This document shows, piece after piece, positions 31,043 through 41,982 of a stretch of DNA of 64,000 bases (position 1 is the first letter of the stretch; every line of letters starts with the position of its first letter). The stretch is from NCBI GenBank assembly GCA_026168455.1, contig CM047426.1, positions 75,605,986 to 75,669,985 of the forward strand, read 5' to 3'. The notes beneath the pieces are model-generated. The model searched no databases. It had not been told where the DNA came from and was given only the letters and a program-made list of their open reading frames with translations. Origin of the DNA: Theocolax elegans. Lineage: Eukaryota; Arthropoda; Insecta; Hymenoptera; Cerocephalidae. The position numbers and the translations under genes were made by a program.

Positions 31043-32449
31043 TTATAAAATTTTCTTTAAGATAGGACTATATAGAAATGACTTCTGGTATAGGACTTTA
31101 TGAATAGGAGCCGTCGATATGTTGTGTAATCTTAATGCGAGATTACTTAACTCGGGATAGAAATGTCTAGCAGCCTTCCAGAAAATTTCCCATGATGTGT
31201 AATTTCTAGTAAATAGTATTTGAAATACTCCAGTCTTATTTCTGTAATTTTCAAACTCTAACAGCCCATTTTCTGTTAAATTTTGTGCGAAGAAATTTGT
31301 CATTTTATTCATATTTTCTTCGAAATCTAAAAAGCTTAAGCCTTGATATACTGGATGCAAAAAATTTGCAGCTAATCCGTACTCATTTATTACTTTTACC
31401 AATCGGTTCTCTATTAAAACTTCAAACTCTTCGTTAACTGCTGGCAAATTTATTTGCAACCAGTATTCAGTAGCGTCAGCAATATTTGATTTATTTTGCT
31501 CACAATTTCGTATGAGTTCGCAAATAGGGTCTAACATTAACAAATTATCTTGCAATCTTTGCTCTAAATTGTTACTGAATAAAAAATTTCTATTTACATT
31601 ACTTAAAACAGCACCGTTATTCACTACCAAGCGCATTAAAGGTACATTTCGTAAAGCTCGCCGGAATGAATCTCGATAACTGCACCAGCGAGTATCTCCT
31701 GCTAAAATTATTCTATTCCCACCTGATTCAACTAATAAATTTTCTAAATTAGGGGATTTAAATTCTTTTAGAAGTGCATTAATTGGTCGCGCAAATTCGA
31801 TATCAACCACTGCTTTGCACAACAAATTCCTACTATGGATATTGCACGTTGTATGCCATAAATTACTCCTCCGTCCCATTGCCATCATATTTGACGCATT
31901 GTCAGTGACAACTGCATACAAATTTACATTAAAACGTTGTCTTGCTAAGACAATAGATTGGTCGACGACTTCAATTAAATTATCTGCAGTTTCTTTTTTA
32001 CTACTAAAATCAAAAGATTCTAAAAACACATAGTTATCGTCGCGTAGCCGAATCATTGAAACAACATTTTTGGTATTAGCAGAAGAATTTTTCCAACCAT
32101 CTATTAATAATACTGCATCAGTTGGATCTGGCTTTCTTACTGAATCTAGAAAAATGTTGTATCTTCTATCTAAAATAGATGAAGCTAATGTTTTTCTAGT
32201 TGGAATCTGGTAGTTTGGATTAAGAGCTCGAACGAAATGTCTAAAATAATCCGATTCTGCAATCACGAATGGAATATTGCAGCCGAAAAAAAAATCAGCT
32301 AAAAGCATATCCACTTCTGCCGTATCAAGTGGAGGATTCTGATTCCTATAGAAAATTTTAAATAATTTGTTATTTTTGCGTAATTGCACAGGAAAAATAA
32401 AAAATAATAGCACTATATGCAATTCTATCAACGCTTGAAAAAAGTGCAT
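31043..32449 (-). pseudogene. hAT transposase, long open frame with replaced C-terminus
   Basis: One uninterrupted frame of 468 codons on the minus strand. Landmarks: FVIAESDYFRHFVRALNPNY, AVLLIDGWKNSSANTKN (first catalytic Asp), LYAVVTDNASNMMAMG (second Asp), LWHTTCNIHSRNL, GDTRWCSYRDSF (the RW motif), AANFLHPVYQGLSF and YTSWEIFWKAARHFYPELSN (the C-terminal Glu region). This is the hAT RNase H-like core plus dimerisation domain. The last residues after LRLHNI come from the nested inverted-repeat element, so the usual IPAS...ERxFS end is lost. The coding start is uncertain: a short upstream exon (ATGGAAGAGCG, 32,508-32,498, then GTGAGA) may splice into the frame, possibly at TTCTATAG near 32,345. 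No BED finger is seen on this side, unlike the plus-strand paralogue. Probably inactive, yet remarkably free of stops. Confidence 0.85.
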
Positions 32450-32798
32450 ATCGTAAGTGCTTTTGTTATTAAAAAAATTGTAATTTTTATCTCACCGCTC
32501 TTCCATTTTTAAAGTTTAATAGTTTAAAATTCAAATTTACACCAACACTTTTATTTCAATTTAAATTATACGTCGGCGGTCGGAGCTTGTAAGAGTTAAA
32601 GCTTACAGATTAGAGTAGGGAGCATCCGCATTCCCTTGTATATATATAGAAATGAAGGTTACTTGGTTAGGAACGACGATAAAGTCAACAAAACATTTAC
32701 AACATTTTCTACAGTATATTATACATATTCTACATAAATTACATTTTATACGCACGACACGTCGAAAATACCAACTTCGCGTCGTGTACCCACCAGTG
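32450..32798. other. hAT right-end non-coding region
   Basis: 5' flank of the minus-strand transposase and the right terminal inverted repeat. Contains the possible small first exon noted for that gene. Confidence 0.5.
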
Positions 32799-32806
32799 GT
32801 CCTGTG
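32799..32806. other. Target-site duplication of hAT element, right
   Basis: GTCCTGTG, identical to 26,824-26,831. Confidence 0.93.
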
Positions 32807-33770
32807 TCGCTCGCGTCACATTGGATCACGAACATTTCGTCAAACGAAGGACGGTGTAGGACCGGGGCTGTCGCGATGAGCATCTTGCATTGCTCGAATG
32901 AGGTCTGTTGTTCCGCTTGCCATTCGTATTTACGGTCTTTCTTCGTTAAAGACGTAAGGGGCTCGGCGATCGTCGCGAAATCCTTTAGAAATTTCCGATA
33001 CCACGACGCCATTCCTAGGAACCTCTTCAGCTGCTTAATGTTTTTAGAATCTGGGTAGTTTAATATCGGCTCAATCTTGGATGGGTTGGGCCGAAAACCG
33101 TCGCGGTTCACTAGTACCCCGAGGTATTTTACCTCTTCCTGGCAATATACGCTCTTCTCGCGATTGACAGTTAGCCCTGCCTCCTTGATTCGCAATAGGA
33201 CCGTCTCAAGTAACTTAACGTGCTCCTCAAAAGTCTTGGACGTAATTATCACGTCATCGAGATAGGAGTATACGTACGTTTCGAGGCTAGGACCGATGAT
33301 ACAGCCTATCAGCCGCTGGAACGTCGCACCAGCGTTATTGAGTCCATACGGCATCCGCGTAAATTGGTACAGGCCCATCCCTGGTACCGTGAAAGCCGTT
33401 ATCTCGCGAGAGTCGGCATGCAGGGGGATCTGGTGGTACGCACTACTCAGATTCAACGTGCTTATATATCGCGCATTTTGTAACTTGCGCAGGATGCTAT
33501 CCATATTTGGGAGGGGATAAGCATCCAGCTTGGTTACTGCATTGATCTTCCTAAAATCGATGCAGAACCTGTACTTGCCATTATCCTTACGGACGATGAC
33601 CACATGACTAGACCAACTACTAGCAGAAGGTTTGATTATACCCGCAGTGAGCATCTCAGTAACCTGCTCCTTCATTTTATCGCTAATAGCTTTAGATACG
33701 GGGTAACACTTTTGTTTGATCGGGCGAGTTGATCCTACGTCGATCGCGTGCTCTGCCCAATCCGTGCATC
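32807..33770 (-). pseudogene. Ty3/gypsy reverse transcriptase (5' of hAT insertion)
   Basis: Minus-strand RT domain of a Ty3/gypsy LTR retrotransposon: EHAIDVGSTRPIKQKCYPVS (RT entry), GIIKPSASSWSSHVVIVRK, YRFCIDFRKINAVT, YPLPNMDSIL, FTRMPYGLNNAGATFQRL, YVYSYLDDVIITS (the Y/F-x-DD active site as YLDD), KYLGVLVNRDGFRPNPSKIE and the RNase H start FVIQCDASDTG, which runs into the target duplication of the hAT. The frame is open from 33,675 to the insertion, so the domain looks recent. A frameshift lies near 33,745-33,765, upstream of the RT. Confidence 0.92.
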
Positions 33771-34640
33771 CGATAGGACCGCCACTCCTAACACTCGGTC
33801 AGGTCCTAACACTCGGTCTAGCAATTGTCGGAGTCGCTCTCTTTCGGCGGGTAGCGCGTCCGCTAACCCGATTGAATTGAGAGACGCTATACACGGGACG
33901 TCTACGCCCGCCAACTCCAAGGAGATTGATCTCTTCTCGTCTTTAAGAAGCAAGCGTTTCTCTTGTGGGAAGAGGATCGCGTTAAACTTCTTAATAAAAT
34001 TCACGTCTACGTAGCAATCAGCGTCTAGGTGTGGCATTATACCTATTTTGAGGTCGTGTTTTATACCTGCGAGCTCAAACGGTAAGTAGGTATAACCCGT
34101 AACGGGAGAGAAACGTCCGTCTCCCAATTTCGCCCCTTTCTGTGCCGGGTCTGGCTTATTCAGAGTTGGGCTTCCTCCTTTAGTCGGACGGGAGTCGTTC
34201 TGCTTCCGTTGGGTAGGAGAGTAACTCTTCCCGTTACTCTGCCGGGGATTTAGTCGCTCCGTTGAACTCGTTTTTAAGGAGCGGATCTCCTTTAGCATCT
34301 CGGCCATTAGTTCGACTAACGAACGGAGGGCCTGTTTGGCGATAAAATCGGTCTGCTCTGGTCGTAATAATTGCATGTGAATGTATCCTGGATATTCACT
34401 TGTTGTCTCTGGCGTCTATCGTGGTGTTGGGCCTCTAGGTCGGGCCCAATATGTGCACTCTCTGTTGCGTTATTGATTCGGGTGCTTGACGCGATGCCTT
34501 ACCTATTAGTAAGTGAGCTACTCCGTAGCTCAGCCATCTGGGTTGACAGAGTTTTGATTTGCTCGCGTAAGCTCTGCAAATAACTTACGAAGCTTCCTGG
34601 CAGGTTGAATCGTTCGCTTTCGAGACCGTCCAGCGACATA
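33750..34640 (-). pseudogene. Ty3/gypsy gag end and protease region
   Basis: Minus-strand frame (34,376-33,735, plus a gag-like stretch up to the N gap). It reads a charged gag-like segment (LRSLVELMAEMLKEIRSLK), a basic Ser/Thr/Lys-rich linker, then YTYLPFELAGIKHDLKIGIM and DADCYVDVNFIKKFNAILFP, which look like the second half of a retroviral-type aspartyl protease. The DTG/DSG active site is not seen in this piece. A 17-18 bp tandem duplication (TCCTAACACTCGGTC repeated, about 33,787-33,820) occurs near the frameshift before RT. The left part, toward 34,640, reads FNLPGSFVSYLQSLREQIKT and is cut by the N gap. Confidence 0.75.
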
Positions 34641-34647
34641 GTCTCGC

Positions 34648-34748
34648 CNNNNNNNNNNNNNNNNNNNNNNNNNNNNNNNNNNNNNNNNNNNNNNNNNNNN
34701 NNNNNNNNNNNNNNNNNNNNNNNNNNNNNNNNNNNNNNNNNNNNNNNN
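34648..34748. other. Assembly gap (run of N)
   Basis: About 100 N. The gypsy gag frame is on one side and an R1 endonuclease frame on the other, so the true sequence between them is unknown and could be long. Confidence 1.
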
Positions 34749-35305
34749 GCGTCCATTCGCTCGGATAGAATGAGTCTAAGCTGCGTCAGATATATCCCTA
34801 TGGGATCTCAGAATTGGCAATATAAAGTGACCACATGGAAGTTGCCAAAGCGACCGCTAACCATTGAGCATACGCAGTGGCTGGTGCAGAGCTGGGAGAT
34901 TCGTGTGTACGTGAGGGTACCAGAGCTATATAAAATAGCAGCCGAGGGTTTTTCCCCGGGCTTGGGCCCTACTATCGTGCCAATGCTTAGTCCAATCCCC
35001 GAAATACATCCTTTAAAGGAGTATGGTTCTTGAACTAAAGCCAAATCTACTCCTGCTCTGACCATATGTTCGCGAGTTTCGTCTGTGACGTTTCTCGCAC
35101 GAGCCATGTTTAGCTGGAGGATCTTAACTTTCAGGCCTCTGTTAGAGCTTGACTCTGTTGGAGGCCCGTCCGTACGAGTCCGACTCCTAACTAAACTTTT
35201 TCGATCGACAGGGTTTGTGTCCAGGCGTGCCGCCTTGGAGGGCCCTTTCGTCGATCCATCCTTTCGCTTTCGAGGACGCTGTCGTTCCTTATTGGAAGAG
35301 GGCAT
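34749..35305 (-). pseudogene. R1-clade LINE fragment C, endonuclease N-terminus
   Basis: Minus-strand frame from ATG at 35,305. A basic leader (MPSSNKERQRPRKRKDGSTK) is followed by the start of an apurinic-type endonuclease: LKVKILQLNMARARNVTDET (the QLN motif), GVDLALVQEPYSFKG (the catalytic Glu in QEPY), PSAAILYSS and HVVTLYCQF. It stops at a TAG-type break near 34,808 and runs into the N gap. The endonuclease nicks the target DNA in these elements. The other R1 remnants (4,661-7,600) lack this N-terminal half. Confidence 0.85.
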
Positions 35306-36170
35306 CTTTGATGGTAAGCGCTTGTTAGCGGTCCACTCGAGTGCAATTATCTCCTAAAATTAAACGTTTAAAAAGATTTCTAAGATATCCCCCACAAGAT
35401 ATCGAAAATAGAGTTGAAAATATATGCGAGTGCCGGGTCCGTACGGCTGGAGAGATTCTTCTTCTTAAAACTAAACTTAACGTTTCCTACTATGTACAAT
35501 ATTTACAATCCTTATATTAATTTTATATCTTGTAAGAACAATCAATAAAAATAATATATGTCAACTATTAATAACATTTAATATATTTTTACATAATCTA
35601 ATTAAATCTGCACAATAAATTGTAATTTCGCCAACTAAATTTAATCAATTGAAATTTAACAGTCAGAGAAAATTATTTCGTAAAATTTATGTAATTCATG
35701 TAACTGTGTAAAAGAATTGTAGATAATTATTTGTTTTATCAAACAAATTTTTTTTTTAATTTTCGTTTACATGATTAGTAATGTTATGTAAGATTTCTAA
35801 TTATTTTTTTTCATGAAAATTAATTTAATACTAATGTAACAAAGTATCTATTGAGAACAACGATGGATATAAAAACGTCAAAATATTCGATAAATTACTA
35901 ATTAGTTATTTAAATATTCACAAGTTAAATATTAACAACTCTTTCAAACACTTGTTACAAAATAAGAAATTTTCTTGAAGAAAGCAGTATTTAATTTCTT
36001 ATAGCAATAATAAAAAAAATATTTTATACTAACATAATTATAAAATTAAATGACAAGAATACTATAATACATCTACAACCTTTATTTAGTAATGTAAACT
36101 GTTATTTAAATTCTTACAAATTTTATGTAAGTGTAAAATATAATTTTTTAGGCTGAATAAAATTAATTAT
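35306..36170. other. AT-rich non-coding stretch
   Basis: R1 5' flank, then very AT-rich sequence. Nothing recognisable. Confidence 0.5.
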
Positions 36171-36594
36171 TTAATAGGAAATTTGACGAAATATTGTGAA
36201 GCTAGTAAAATAAGGATGTGCTAGGATACAGGATGACAATATAATAGTACAATGTTTGTTGTATTTTGTGACAAGGTACGTAATACCTGTCGTAATAATA
36301 AGCGAGCGAGTCCCAATACAAACTAGCCTACCTACCCTCACATCTCTAAGCCTACCTAGCCTACCCGAAGTTCCCCAAATCCCCAATACTTCTCTTGGTT
36401 CCTTCCCCCTAGCACATGGAAGCAGCATGTCAAGAGAGGCGACACAACTTCCAGGAGGCTTCGCACCAGGACCATGAAACAGCCTACGATGGCCCAAGGT
36501 GCCAGATGGAGCAGCACGAGCAGCAACAAGACATCCAGGAAGCTGTAAAACAGTTAAATAATCAATAATCATCCAATTAGAAGGAGACAAGGAA

Positions 36595-36630
36595 GCATGT
36601 AGTTGCACACAGTAACTGACAACTACATGC
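36595..36630. repeat. Perfect 11 bp stem hairpin
   Basis: GCATGTAGTTG and CAACTACATGC are exact complements around a 14-base loop. A second hairpin follows 21 bp later. Confidence 0.8.
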
Positions 36631-36651
36631 TAGGAAAGGATTGGAAGTGAG

Positions 36652-36679
36652 GTTATGGTAATCATAACATTACCATAAC
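36652..36679. repeat. Perfect 11 bp stem hairpin
   Basis: GTTATGGTAAT and ATTACCATAAC are exact complements around a 6-base loop. Confidence 0.8.
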
Positions 36680-37781
36680 TCTCAATTAATAACTAGTATA
36701 ATATACGCAGCACTCCCTCGGGAGATAGGATAGTTACCTAGGAAGCAGCCAGAATCCCGCAGCAACGCAGCACCGACGAAGAGCAGCAGTCACTGACCCG
36801 ACGCGCACCAGCTGAGCAGCCACCGTGAGAGCGAGTGAGAGAGAAGACTCGAAGATCGGCCGTCCCGTCTGCACCTGCAACAGAGTGGACTCATTAGCCG
36901 ATAAATTGGCATCACGAAGGAACAATCATAAAGGCTTACCTGGTTTTTAGCATCACCGGGAACACCGTCCTCTCCGTGGGAAGCAACAGCCCCGGCAATA
37001 CCGTCCGCCTTGATAACATGGCCGCGAGCACTCACTACACGAGGCGCGCGAGACGACGGCGGCCGACGGGCGACTCGACGCGAGAAGCTGCGCGCGCACG
37101 TCGGGCCCGAGCAGCGAAGCAGCGAACGAGCCCGAGCTCGAGAGAGCTCATCGGGACGCCATCGAGGCAACATCGGCCGACCGATTATTATAAAGATTCG
37201 AGTGTGTGTGCACGAGAGCGAGAGCAATTGACCGTAGAGCAGAAATTCGAGGAGACAATCTCCACGTTGTTAAGGTGGGTGCATGCCTGCACTGGTAATT
37301 CGTATTTCCTCCAACGCGTAAGTGTGCTTCCCCTTTTACTCCCTCCCCTCCCCTCGCGCAGCAGGTAGCAGCAGCTCGCACGCGCAGCCGAGCATAAAAT
37401 ATAAATTCGCCGCGATCGTACGCGGCTGGCGCCCAAACCATATTTTATAGTTATAATAAATTAATATCATTTTATATAAACCTAATTGTTTATTTCGCCT
37501 TTGACGCCACGCCCTAATCCCCAGCGTGACCGTTACAATTTGTATATATAAAAACTAAATAATTTTTTATTTCAATATGCTTTATTATTCTTCATTATAT
37601 TACAAGCGGTATCGAAATGCTAAGAAACATTTTTCACCATTATCGATGACAATTTAAGGGCATATTCTTGGTATTACATCATGTGCATAAATACTTGCTC
37701 ACTGTTCGCGTTTTTTCTATACTATCCACAACGTACGAATGGTAATGTTTGTCAAATTGAATTGTTTTTACACAATATGCG

Positions 37782-37965
37782 TATATATATAAACTTCCCA
37801 ATAGGGGTTTATGACGCCCGACATAATAATTTGTATCTTCTGTCTCCTTCCACCCACTGGTTGGGGGTGGGCGGTTATGAACCTCTCTCTTGCTCGTTCT
37901 AAAGTACGTATCTTCCCTCTCTGTCATGGCGTCGTAAACCCGATATTTAAGTTTATATATATATA
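37782..37965. mobile_element. Short MITE-like inverted-repeat element
   Basis: The left arm TATATATAAACTT...GGTTTATGACGCC (37,782-37,818) pairs with the right arm 37,928-37,960 (complement TATATATAAACTT...GGTTTACGACGCC). About 180 bp in all, non-coding, in an AT-rich site. Confidence 0.6.
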
Positions 37966-38039
37966 TATATTGTCATTTATTTCAAAACATTCTTCTACAA
38001 TACCGAAAGTATACTCAATATTATTCATTTTCAATAAAA

Positions 38040-39005
38040 AAACAGTGTTGTTAGTAAATATTTTCCCAATATTTCAATGTAATTATAATATTTCACAGAA
38101 CAATTATCTAAATAAATATTTAAATTTAAACTTTTAAGTTTTTGTTTGGCATCACCTTTTTGCAATGTTCCGACTTTATAATCAATGCCAATTGTTTCAG
38201 CAAATTCTTTTAAATAGCACATTTGCAACTGATTGTATACAGCTATAGTATATGGTAAATTTTTGAAGATGAAGTTTCTACTGACACACGTTTCAATTGC
38301 CTATTTTTTCGCTCGAAAGGGCATTCCCCAAAAATGAATTAATGGACCATTCTCTCGTATTAATCTTGGGTAATGAGTCATAAAGTGCATCTTTGGTTAT
38401 GGTCCATATAAATTAACATATAAAAAATTATGTTTTCGTATGTGTTCTTCTAAAACAGAAACGGATCCCTCAACTAATTGAGAGGCTGTGACAACGTCAA
38501 TAATTTTTCTAAGGTAACAATATAATACCCAATATTTATTTTTTGGAGGGACTAAGTCTCTTATATTCAAATCTAAATATCTTGAAAGACAGGCCATCTC
38601 TGAAGCGGATTGCTTTAATCGAATTTTCGATATTTTTCCTTTTCCTTTTGAATCTTTACACCGCTGTGGCAGAATCGGTTGAGGCTTATTCCGTAACTCG
38701 TAGTCATAAGAAAAATGTTTTATCCGCTCATTCAAAGTTTCTAATGTTAACAATTTTTCTTTACAAATTAAAGAATGTAAAACGTTACCGATAGTATAGT
38801 CAGCAACGCCATCGAAGATATCGTGCATTACATCTACCGATTGATTTCCCGTAATATGAAAGCCGTTAATTTTATTAAATACACAATATTCAGATATTCC
38901 TGTAGTACGAAAATCATTTAAAAGACTATCAGTTTCGTTTGATGTTGCAGTGCATATTCTACAATATCTATGTACAGTAAAGGATTTAGAAAACCATAAA
39001 TACAG
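38040..39005 (-). pseudogene. Transposase-like protein, HDIFDG / MHFMTHYP family, broken
   Basis: Minus-strand similarity to a family common in animal genomes as TE-derived 'uncharacterized' proteins. In order: LGDNLGLNCIYGFSKSFTVH, YCRICTATSNET (a Cys pair), FNKINGFHITGNQSVDVMHD, IFDGVADYTIG (the HDxxxG region, about 38,830-38,800), SASEMACLSRYLDLNIRDLV, then PKMHFMTHYPRLIRENGPLI and FWGMPFERKNRQLKR (about 38,370-38,290), and QLQMCYLKEFAE. Residue order is that of the family's catalytic region (Asp-rich HD...G; K-x-H...HYP; F-E-x-K). A stop at about 38,395 and frameshifts break it. N-terminal parts upstream (39,000-40,470) are too decayed to define. I do not assign a superfamily name. Confidence 0.65.
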
Positions 39006-40480
39006 TTTAGACCCAAATTGTCACCTAAATAAGAACGCACTTGGAAAAAAGAGTATACACCTTATTATAAACGATGATTTTGACGCCAGTAGTTTGCAAA
39101 TCATTTAATTATTCGATGATATATTTAAAAGTCGTTTAATGCCTTATAAATCTCTGTGTTTCGATTAAAAATGGATGCTAAAAATACACTTGAAAGTTTA
39201 CTTATTATTTGAGGAGGTAGACATGGCAATGAAATATACACGCTTCCCAATTTTTGCCCTCCAGCATGTAAACCTAATGCATTTGTACATTCAGTCATCA
39301 AAAAAGAGAAAAAGAGGAAAAAGTAATGATTCAGGTGAATTTTCGCATATATTTTGCTACAACTTGCCTTGAATAAAGTTTGAAATAATTGTCTTATTTT
39401 GCATTAAACTACTTCTGTATTGCATCATCGCATGAAACATATTGGGCATTTCTAAAATGATTTTAAAGTGCTCTTAATAGGTATTTGCATTCCGAAAATA
39501 TCTTTTTTACTATTTTATTTCCCCATTACCTATAAATATTTTTATATTTTTTTCTGCGATTTTATATTGAATAGGATCAACAAAAATACTTTCGTTTCGA
39601 TAAATATTTAATCGTGCATTTTCATTTATGAACTTTTTAAATTGATTCTTGTTTTTTCTAAAATATGTTTTACCTTATTTAATGATTCTATGTGCGTCAA
39701 ATGAGTTACCATTTCAGAATATAAAAAAGGAATGAGCAAAACATTTATGTAAAAATCAAATTGTTCCAAAACTTCTTTAATTGTGCTTCTAAGAACTTGT
39801 TGATTGTATAATGATAGAGTAAATTTATTCTCTCTTTGTGCATTATAGCCCTATTAACTGCAGAACTAAATTTAAAATTAGGTACCTGATCTATTTTAAA
39901 TAAAATCGCAAAAAGCTGATACTTAATAGTAAAAAATGTTACGAAAATTTAATTTTAAGTAACTTTCATAGAGAGAAGACTAAACCTCCAACTTTTTTCT
40001 TATCAATCGGAATCCAAAAAAGTCTATTGTACTGAGAACAAGACCGCTCTGCTATTTGATATTTTTTGATCAAGCATAAAAAAAAATTTACAATTTTTGC
40101 ACTTCCATTAAATATAAACTAATATTTACAAACTTTTGAACGCGATTTCTAGGCCATTGACAATTTTTAATGAAAATACAATATTCAAAATATAAAAATA
40201 TTATTTTATTACTTATACTAACATTAATATTTAAATATTTTTTAAAGATACAATTAATTCATTAACAGCTGCTGGATTATTTATCCGATCGGTATTATAA
40301 TTTAACCTATCTAAACAGGCCCACGTTAAATTACAGACCGCGTTAAAATTTCCATTAATGGATTTAGTGCTTTTAAAACAAACATCTACAGCCTTTGCAA
40401 TATGTTTAATTCGTAAAAATGGTCCCCGATTACGGCAAAAACTTTCTGGACACTGCTCAGGTGACCACATAAATAGATGT
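39006..40480 (-). other. Decayed upstream part of the same element (probable)
   Basis: Scattered minus-strand peptides such as KEVLEQFDFYINVLLIPFLY (about 39,770) and a 79-codon frame at 40,231-40,470 (CNLTWACLDRLNY). They look protein-like, but no domain is recognised. They may be the N-terminus of the 38-39 kb transposase-like gene. Confidence 0.3.
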
Positions 40481-41982
40481 ATTGGTATAAAATAACTTCT
40501 TTCGAAGCTAAAAACTCTTTATATTGATTGATATTGTCACTCTGCAATTAAATCACAAAAATTAAAATAATTTGATAAAATACAATTTATATAAACTAGG
40601 GGGGTATCCCCTGCACGCTTACGCGAGCCAACCCCCAGTTATTGATTAAAAAGATAAAATTTGAATTTACAATACAAAATTGTATTATATATACTTTTAA
40701 ACATTTACAACAATAAATAATATTTTACGATAAAAATGCACATATATAAATATATATGTGTGTGTAAATTTTTTTGTGGAATAATCATTTTTTTTAAGTT
40801 ATATCAATCGGTTATTTCATACATAAAATTAGTGGTAAATGTGAATTTTCAAAAAAACTAAATATATCAATTAGTATAACAATTTTAAAATAACAATACA
40901 AAGGAATATCTACTTTTAATGCATAAAAATGATATAAGTAAACATTTATTTGTTATAAAATTTACATAAACATATAGTTTGAAATAATAAGTTAATATTG
41001 TATTAAAAAGATACTCAATAATTTCGCACATACAAGTTAAATTAAATAACTTTTTATGTTTTATATCGTTTAAATAAATAAAAATAACATATAATAACAT
41101 ATAAATAACATATAAATAAATAAATATAATCTAACCTAAAGAACATATAAATAAGCTTAGTAATATTGATTAATATTTAATTTAATCTAATTCTAAGCTC
41201 TGTTAAAAAACTTTAATTAAAACATTTCAATTTGTTAATTAATTTGTTTACCACAATTTTTAAAACTTTTTTTGAATATGGAAAATAACGACAAAGAGGA
41301 ACTAATAACTAAAGAAGAAGAATACCTACAAACAAATCAAACATGTTTTCAGTGCTCTTCTAAACATGTGCAACATATCCCAATATACCAAACATGATAT
41401 GAAAATTTTAATGAGATAAGAACTTTGAATATTAATATTTAAAAATTGTAATCATGGAAATAAAATTATATTAAAAATTATATACTTTCAGAATACCGAT
41501 AAAAAAGAATGTATTTACATATAAAATTACGTATGCAGAAAAATAGTTATTATAAAAATAGTTATTATTAAATTAGAATGATATTATATTTAAAAATACT
41601 TAAATAAATTTTATATAAAAATATTTAACACGAAATAAATATTTTTAAGTATGTCACTCTGCTTATTTTTTTCTTATCAGAAATAACTTAAACTAAAACC
41701 AATATTATATATAATAAATAAAAATATTATAATACTCTAAATGTAATTAATAAGTAGTAATATTTAGTATATTCAAAAAGTAATCTCAACAATGCACTTT
41801 AACCGAGGGAGTGTTCGCGACCGAGGTATATGGCTAGTAATAAATTAAGTTAATAAACAGACAATGTTAGTCTACTTTCATTAGTTATTTTTTAAAGATA
41901 AGTTACAACGTGTGCGGTGCACGTGGTCAAATCATTAAGTGAGGTTATATTTTTATATGCTAATGAAAACGTATATATATAT
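40481..41982. other. AT-rich non-coding stretch
   Basis: No gene is recognised. A small plus-strand frame at 41,278-41,397 encodes 39 residues with a Cys pair (CFQCSSKHVQH), too short to call. A GC-rich patch at about 40,600-40,640 (GGGGGGTATCCCC) stands out but has no partner. Confidence 0.4.

Larger units (their letters stand above)
29454..31122. mobile_element. Nested foldback-like element with tandem-repeat arms
   Basis: Two inverted arms begin ACATATCGACGGCTCCTATT (29,454 and, inverted, 31,122) and continue into arrays of ATAAAGTCCTATCTCA repeats: about seven imperfect copies at 29,474-29,660 and about seven in reverse orientation at 30,950-31,100. The arms lie in the middle of the hAT element. 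The minus-strand hAT transposase loses its normal C-terminus exactly where the right arm starts (HNI, then STAPIHKVL encoded by the arm), so this is a later insertion. No clear direct target duplication is found. It carries no recognisable gene but contains further nested elements. Confidence 0.7.
26832..32798. mobile_element. hAT element with two transposase genes (5,967 bp)
   Basis: The left end CAGTGGTGGGTACG and the right end (complement) CACTGGTGGGTACAC form terminal inverted repeats. Similarity continues imperfectly for about 50 bp (ACGCGAAG...TATTTT...CGACG in both). Perfect 8 bp target duplications flank it, and the CAGTGGTG-type terminus is typical of hAT elements. It is inserted in gypsy pol between RT and RNase H. 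It contains a plus-strand BED-finger transposase-like gene on the left, a minus-strand transposase gene on the right, and nested smaller elements between them. At about 6 kb it is longer than most hAT elements, which the nested insertions explain. Confidence 0.9.
36171..37530. other. GC-rich block of unknown nature
   Basis: Markedly GC- and CpG-richer than its surroundings, especially 36,760-37,440. Open frames on both strands are compositional and show no domain. It could be a CpG-rich 5' exon or promoter of a host gene. It could also be an LTR or TE 5' region: on the minus strand the sequence from about 37,538 begins TGTAACGGTCACGCTGGGGA, which looks like an LTR start, but no partner LTR or CA end was found. 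Two close perfect hairpins lie at its left side. Confidence 0.4.

Noticed and set aside
34499..35033. Frames that run through the N gap
   Set aside because: Contain unknown residues; the true sequence is missing.
36790..37441. Arg/Ser-rich frames of 82-145 codons on both strands
   Set aside because: GC-rich composition keeps frames open; no domain, and no splice or start context is convincing.
41278..41397. Small zinc-binding protein
   Set aside because: Only 39 codons with one Cys pair; no conservation can be judged.
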